A DNA stretch of 9,202 bases. It comes from Planctomycetota bacterium (lineage in GTDB: Bacteria > Planctomycetota > Planctomycetia > Pirellulales > UBA1268). The stretch is from positions 1-9,202 of the forward strand of contig QWQL01000056.1 in the NCBI GenBank assembly GCA_003670825.1. Reading direction: 5' to 3'. A model generated the notes under the pieces. The model ran no database searches. It saw nothing but the letters and a program-made list of their open reading frames with translations, and was not told the origin of the DNA. Positions 7,087 to 9,202 of the stretch are shown piece by piece (positions within the stretch are counted from its first letter, which is position 1; every line of letters begins with the position of its first letter). Both the position numbers and the translations under genes were made by a program.

Positions 7087-8340
7087 TCACTCCGCCGGGG
7101 GCGCGAAGGTCACCTGCATGCCGGGTCGCAGCCGCTCATTGCCGCGGGTCACGACGATCGCGCCCGGTTCGAGGCCGGCACGGATGGCAACGTGACCCTC
7201 GACCGCGGCCCCCAACGACACCTCGACAGGCCGGACGGTACCGTGCGTCGCATCGGTGGCGTCGATGCAGAACACGAGCGGTCGCTGCCCACCGAGCACG
7301 AGGGCGTCCTTAGGTACGACCGTGACCATTCCGGCGGAGCCAACGGGGAGCCAGGCCCTGGCGAGCATGCCCCCCTTGATCGCCGGCACACCGTCTACCA
7401 CGCGGTTCTCCAGCCGGATCCGCACGGGAAAGCTCCGGCTGAGCAGGTCGGCCTGCGGCACGACGCGGGACACGGTGCCGATCCACGCCTGATCGGCGGC
7501 GGCGTCGAACTCCAGTCGCACGTCAGCGCCCTCGCGAAGCGACGCAATCGAGGATTCCGGCACCTCGGCCTCGATCTCCACCGTGTCGAGCTCGGCGATC
7601 CGGGCCACGAGCCCGCCGCGGGCCAGCCACTGCCCCTTTTCGGTGAACCGCTCCACCACCCAACCACTGAAGGGTGCCCGGATCGTGTGCTTTGCGAGCT
7701 GGTCGTCGATGCGATCGACCTCAGCTTCTTGCACGGCCGCGGCTGCGGCGGCTTGGGCCACCTGCTCCTTCCGCGGACCGGCCTCAACCAGCGCGAGGGC
7801 CGCGCGGCTGCCGCGGAGTTGGGCTTCAATCGCCTGGAGTTCGGTCTGGGCATCCTGAAGCTCATCCACGGTGCTGGTGCCACGCTCCGCGAGCCGGCCG
7901 AGCCTGGTCAGCCGGCTTTTGGCGTAGGCCAGCCGGGCTTCGAAGCCCGCCACGAGAGCCCGTGCCTGGTCGATTTCCTCGGGGCGTGATCCAGCCTGAA
8001 GCTCTCCGAGCACCTGCCGACGGCGATCGAGTTCGGCTTCAGCCCCGGCCCGTTCGATCTCGAGCAGCCCGCGGAGAAGCTGGGCAATTGGCTGGTTTTC
8101 CTCCACATGCTGGCCGTCCACGATCGGCAGTTCGACCAGCCGACCGTCCACGGCGCTGCCCACGTCGCTCGTGCGGGCCGGCAGCACCGTGCCCACGAAA
8201 GGCTGCCCGGACGCGGTCTGCATGGTGGATGCCCGGGCGGCCACCACGGGTACTGGGCCCTGTCCGAAGACGAATGTCCCGAAAAAACAGGCAAAAAGAG
8301 CCAGTGTGCCCGACCCGGAGACTCGTGCCGTGCGTTCCAT
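7087..8340 (-). CDS. RND efflux periplasmic adaptor (membrane fusion protein, HlyD/AcrA type)
   Basis: A 417-residue adaptor that would link the transporter encoded downstream to an outer-membrane channel. Residues 1-26 form a hydrophobic export signal. Cys18 follows LFA, a weak lipobox, so a lipoprotein anchor is possible but not convincing. Domains in order: first lipoyl half (about 48-92; GTVLPARTSDVGSAVDGRLVEL, then VDGQHVEENQPIAQL), alpha-hairpin coiled coil (about 94-215, rich in Glu, Ala, Arg and Gln), second lipoyl half (about 217-250; TIRAPFSGWVVERFTEKGQWL, family signature RAPFSGWV), beta-barrel (about 253-332; TVEIEAEVPES to GGMLARAWLPV) and membrane-proximal domain (about 338-415; VVPKDALVL to LRPGMQV). 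The length is usual for the family. The start at 8340 is fixed by an in-frame stop at 8350-8352 just upstream. No Shine-Dalgarno sequence precedes it. The gene is divergent from the 23S rRNA promoter. Confidence 0.94.
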   Translation of the reverse strand: MERTARVSGSGTLALFACFFGTFVFGQGPVPVVAARASTMQTASGQPFVGTVLPARTSDVGSAVDGRLVELPIVDGQHVEENQPIAQLLRGLLEIERAGAEAELDRRRQVLGELQAGSRPEEIDQARALVAGFEARLAYAKSRLTRLGRLAERGTSTVDELQDAQTELQAIEAQLRGSRAALALVEAGPRKEQVAQAAAAAAVQEAEVDRIDDQLAKHTIRAPFSGWVVERFTEKGQWLARGGLVARIAELDTVEIEAEVPESSIASLREGADVRLEFDAAADQAWIGTVSRVVPQADLLSRSFPVRIRLENRVVDGVPAIKGGMLARAWLPVGSAGMVTVVPKDALVLGGQRPLVFCIDATDATHGTVRPVEVSLGAAVEGHVAIRAGLEPGAIVVTRGNERLRPGMQVTFAPPAE

Positions 8341-8348
8341 GAAGATCG

Positions 8349-8354
8349 GTTATA
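8349..8354 (-). promoter_or_regulatory. Possible -10 box for the efflux operon
   Basis: On the minus strand TATAAC lies 8 nt before the adaptor ATG and would start transcription only a few bases ahead of the start codon, giving a nearly leaderless mRNA. That would fit the absence of a Shine-Dalgarno sequence. No convincing -35 box is found at 16-18 bp, so this is a weak call. The TAA inside this box is also the in-frame stop that fixes the adaptor start. Confidence 0.3.
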
Positions 8355-8406
8355 CCGTGACGGACGCAGCAAAAACCCGCGTGTTTGCCGATAATTTTCC
8401 GGGTGC

Positions 8407-8435
8407 TTGACGGTCGGGAGGGTCGTCGCTAAGTT
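8407..8435 (+). promoter_or_regulatory. Candidate promoter of the stand-alone 23S rRNA unit
   Basis: TTGACG (8407-8412) is a near-consensus -35 box. With a 17-bp spacer it is followed by TAAGTT (8430-8435), which matches the -10 consensus at the first, second and sixth positions. Transcription would start near 8442, about 340 nt before the 23S gene. Everything downstream on this strand up to the 23S looks like untranslated leader, and everything upstream is a divergent protein gene, so a promoter is needed here. The -10 box is weak by sequence, as in many regulated rRNA promoters. Confidence 0.5.
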
Positions 8436-8450
8436 TTCTCTCTGACGTGG

Positions 8451-8475
8451 CCGATCCCTACTCTCTTGGGATCGG
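8451..8475 (+). other. Leader hairpin 1 (8-bp perfect stem)
   Basis: CCGATCCC (8451-8458) pairs perfectly with GGGATCGG (8468-8475) around a 9-nt loop. It would form almost at the 5' end of the leader RNA. No T-run follows, so it is not a terminator. It may protect the 5' end or be part of the antitermination region. Confidence 0.55.
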
Positions 8476-8484
8476 TACCCGAAT

Positions 8485-8518
8485 ACGGCCGGCAATGGCT
8501 TGTCCATCGTTGGGCCGT
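8485..8518 (+). other. Leader hairpin 2, boxB-like, just before boxA
   Basis: ACGGCC (8485-8490) pairs with GGCCGT (8513-8518). Inside it, CAATGG (8493-8498) pairs with CCA (8504-8506) and TTG (8510-8512), with a small bulge, around the CTTGT loop. It ends 3 nt before the boxA-like site, the boxB-then-boxA order seen in bacterial rRNA leaders. The role is inferred from position. Confidence 0.45.
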
Positions 8519-8521
8519 TTC

Positions 8522-8534
8522 CGTTCTTTGACAA
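8522..8534 (+). promoter_or_regulatory. boxA-like rRNA antitermination site
   Basis: CGTTCTTTGACAA closely matches the bacterial rRNA boxA (E. coli TGCTCTTTAACAA), differing at a few positions. BoxA in the nascent RNA binds the NusB-NusE(S10) pair, which with other Nus factors and SuhB keeps RNA polymerase resistant to Rho while it makes rRNA. The site lies about 80 nt after the predicted transcription start and about 250 nt before the 23S, and directly follows a hairpin. The contained TTGACA could imitate a -35 box, but no suitable -10 follows at 17 bp. Confidence 0.65.
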
Positions 8535-8550
8535 TTTGGTCGTGGTAATT

Positions 8551-8570
8551 GGCATCTTAAAAAGAATGCC
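8551..8570 (+). other. Leader hairpin 3 after boxA
   Basis: GGCAT (8551-8555) plus CTT pairs with AAG and ATGCC (8566-8570), leaving one bulged A (8565) and an AAA loop. It lies 16 nt after boxA. No T-run follows. It might be a processing or folding element. Confidence 0.4.
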
Positions 8571-8658
8571 GAAGGAAATCCGTCTCAAGCGGTTTTCTGG
8601 AGGCGTTCTCCCAAAGGCTCGAGGGTGACGTTCATGACGCAAGTCGTGACCGTTGTCC

Positions 8659-8688
8659 TTGACACAAAGAGCGAGAAAAAGATCTTAG
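8659..8688 (+). promoter_or_regulatory. Possible second, internal 23S promoter
   Basis: TTGACA (8659-8664) is a perfect -35 sequence. With 17 or 18 bp of spacing the -10 would be ATCTTA or TCTTAG (8682-8688), a poor match. rRNA units often have tandem promoters, but a start here would bypass boxA. Low confidence. Confidence 0.2.
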
Positions 8689-8689
8689 T

Positions 8690-8734
8690 CCGAATCAAGC
8701 CAACTGCATTGCAGTTGGCACTGTGATGATTCGG
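8690..8734 (+). other. Leader hairpin 4, long two-part stem
   Basis: CCGAATCA (8690-8697) pairs with TGATTCGG (8727-8734). Inside, GCCAACTGC (8699-8707) pairs with GCAGTTGGC (8711-8719) around an ATT loop. That gives 17 perfect pairs separated by an asymmetric internal loop (A8698 against 8720-8726). It is the strongest structure in the leader and lies about 50 nt before the 23S 5' end. A double-stranded processing site is a reasonable guess. Confidence 0.6.
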
Positions 8735-8743
8735 CGATAGCTC

Positions 8744-8782
8744 ATCCGACTCAGGGCTCGTTCGCGAGCACTCGATTCGGGT
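8744..8782 (+). other. Hairpin abutting the 23S rRNA 5' end
   Basis: GCTCG (8756-8760) pairs with CGAGC (8765-8769) around a TTCG tetraloop. The outer bases 8744-8749 pair with 8777-8782, including one G-U pair. The structure ends at the predicted first base of 23S rRNA, so it may define or guard the 5' processing point. Normally the 23S flanks pair with each other across the whole gene; the 3' flank is outside the window. Confidence 0.45.
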
Positions 8783-9202
8783 GGTCAAGCTAGAAAGGGC
8801 GCATGGGGGATGACTAGGCATCAGGAGGCTTTGAAGGGCGCGGAAGACTGCGATAAGCCTGGGGTAACCGTCAAACAGGTGATGATCCCGGGATTCCCGA
8901 ACTGACTGCATCTGAATTCATAGGCTGCAGTAGCTAACGCGGAGAACTGAAACATCTCAGTACCCGCAGGAAGAGAAAGAAAAATCGATTTCCTCAGTAG
9001 CGGCGAGCGAAAGGGAAACAGCCCAAACCGAAGTGGTTTCCACATCGGGGTTGTAGGGCCCTCCACCGGAGTTATCAAACAATCATTTAGCGGAACGTTC
9101 TGGAAAGTTCGTCCATAGAGGGTGACAGGCCCGTACGCGAAAAGTGATTGTCTCTGGAGGGTACCCTGAGTAGGTCGAGTCACGTGGAACCTCGACTGAA
9201 TC
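8783..9202 (+). rRNA. rrl: 23S ribosomal RNA, 5' part (3' end outside window)
   Basis: The 5' region of large-subunit rRNA is recognised from invariant blocks. GGTCAAGC at 8783 matches the E. coli 5' end GGTTAAGC, and GGATGACTAGGCATCAG (8807-8823) matches the GGATGCCCTGGCAGTCAG region. GAACTGAAACATCT (8944-8957) with AGTACCC next to it, AGTAGCGGCGAGCGAA (8996-9011), GGGTGACAGGCCCGTAC (9120-9136) and GAGTAGGTCGAGTCACGTGG (9168-9187) are the expected domain I landmarks in the expected order and spacing. About 420 nt of roughly 2.9 kb is present. The exact 5' end is set by alignment from memory and may be off by a few bases. No 16S gene lies upstream: the next gene is a divergent protein gene at 8340. 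Confidence 0.96.

Larger units (their letters stand above)
8442..8782 (+). other. Structured pre-23S rRNA leader, no coding sequence
   Basis: About 340 bases between the candidate promoter and the 23S gene hold no credible protein gene. Base composition is less GC-rich than in the neighbouring genes, and the stretch is crowded with short perfect inverted repeats (listed separately) plus a boxA-like site. There is no 16S rRNA 3' end (no anti-Shine-Dalgarno CCTCC tail) and no tRNA. It is best read as a transcribed leader that is removed during rRNA maturation. Confidence 0.65.

Noticed and set aside
6304..7989. 561-codon open frame on the plus strand
   Set aside because: It crosses antisense to both efflux genes, including their junction, and its low-complexity Ser/Arg/His composition shows no family pattern.
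8528..8556. TTGACA inside boxA as a promoter -35
   Set aside because: At 17-bp spacing the -10 would be GGCATC, which does not match; the boxA reading explains the sequence better.
8734..8782. tRNA-like look of the segment containing TAGCTCA before the 23S
   Set aside because: No acceptor stem, anticodon arm or proper T-arm can be folded; the segment forms a simple hairpin instead.
8585..9183. Two minus-strand open frames over the leader and 23S (108 and 120 codons)
   Set aside because: They lie over rRNA and its structured leader; translated rRNA is a known artefact.

Overview
This is a GC-rich bacterial window. It holds seven protein genes and, at its right end, the 5' part of a 23S rRNA gene. 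The best guess for the source is a planctomycete, perhaps of the Pirellulales. Three things point that way: the 23S gene has its own promoter and leader and no 16S gene before it (split rRNA genes are well known in this phylum); several genes lack a clear Shine-Dalgarno sequence; and the RND pump carries a first-half porter-domain insert that I recall from planctomycete homologues. The taxon is inferred, not proven.

Layout. Positions 1-477 (minus strand) encode the N-terminal part of a secreted LssY C-terminal-domain protein that runs off the left edge. Divergent from it, 568-1044 (plus) encodes a small zinc deaminase strikingly similar to yeast-type cytosine deaminase. Next, 1159-3738 (plus) is a likely operon: two small four-helix membrane proteins of unknown function, overlapping by 8 bp (1159-1593 and 1586-2053), then a flavin-dependent monooxygenase of the Baeyer-Villiger type (2167-3738). 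The monooxygenase converges on, and overlaps by 64 bp, the 3' end of a two-gene efflux operon on the minus strand: a periplasmic adaptor (7087-8340) followed by an inner-membrane RND transporter (3675-7058). The outer-membrane channel of that pump is not in the window.

The right end, 8341-9202, has no protein gene. A promoter-like element (8407-8435) begins only 66 bp from the adaptor start codon and points the other way. It is followed by a leader of about 340 nt with several hairpins and a boxA-like antitermination site (8522-8534). The 23S rRNA gene begins near 8783 and runs off the right edge. This stand-alone 23S unit with its own antitermination leader is the most notable feature. I saw no mobile element, CRISPR array, tRNA or defence system.

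Functionally, the RND pair would form a proton-driven exporter with an outer-membrane partner encoded elsewhere. The deaminase would act in pyrimidine salvage. The monooxygenase would oxidise a small ketone or another lipophilic substrate, possibly together with its two membrane neighbours.
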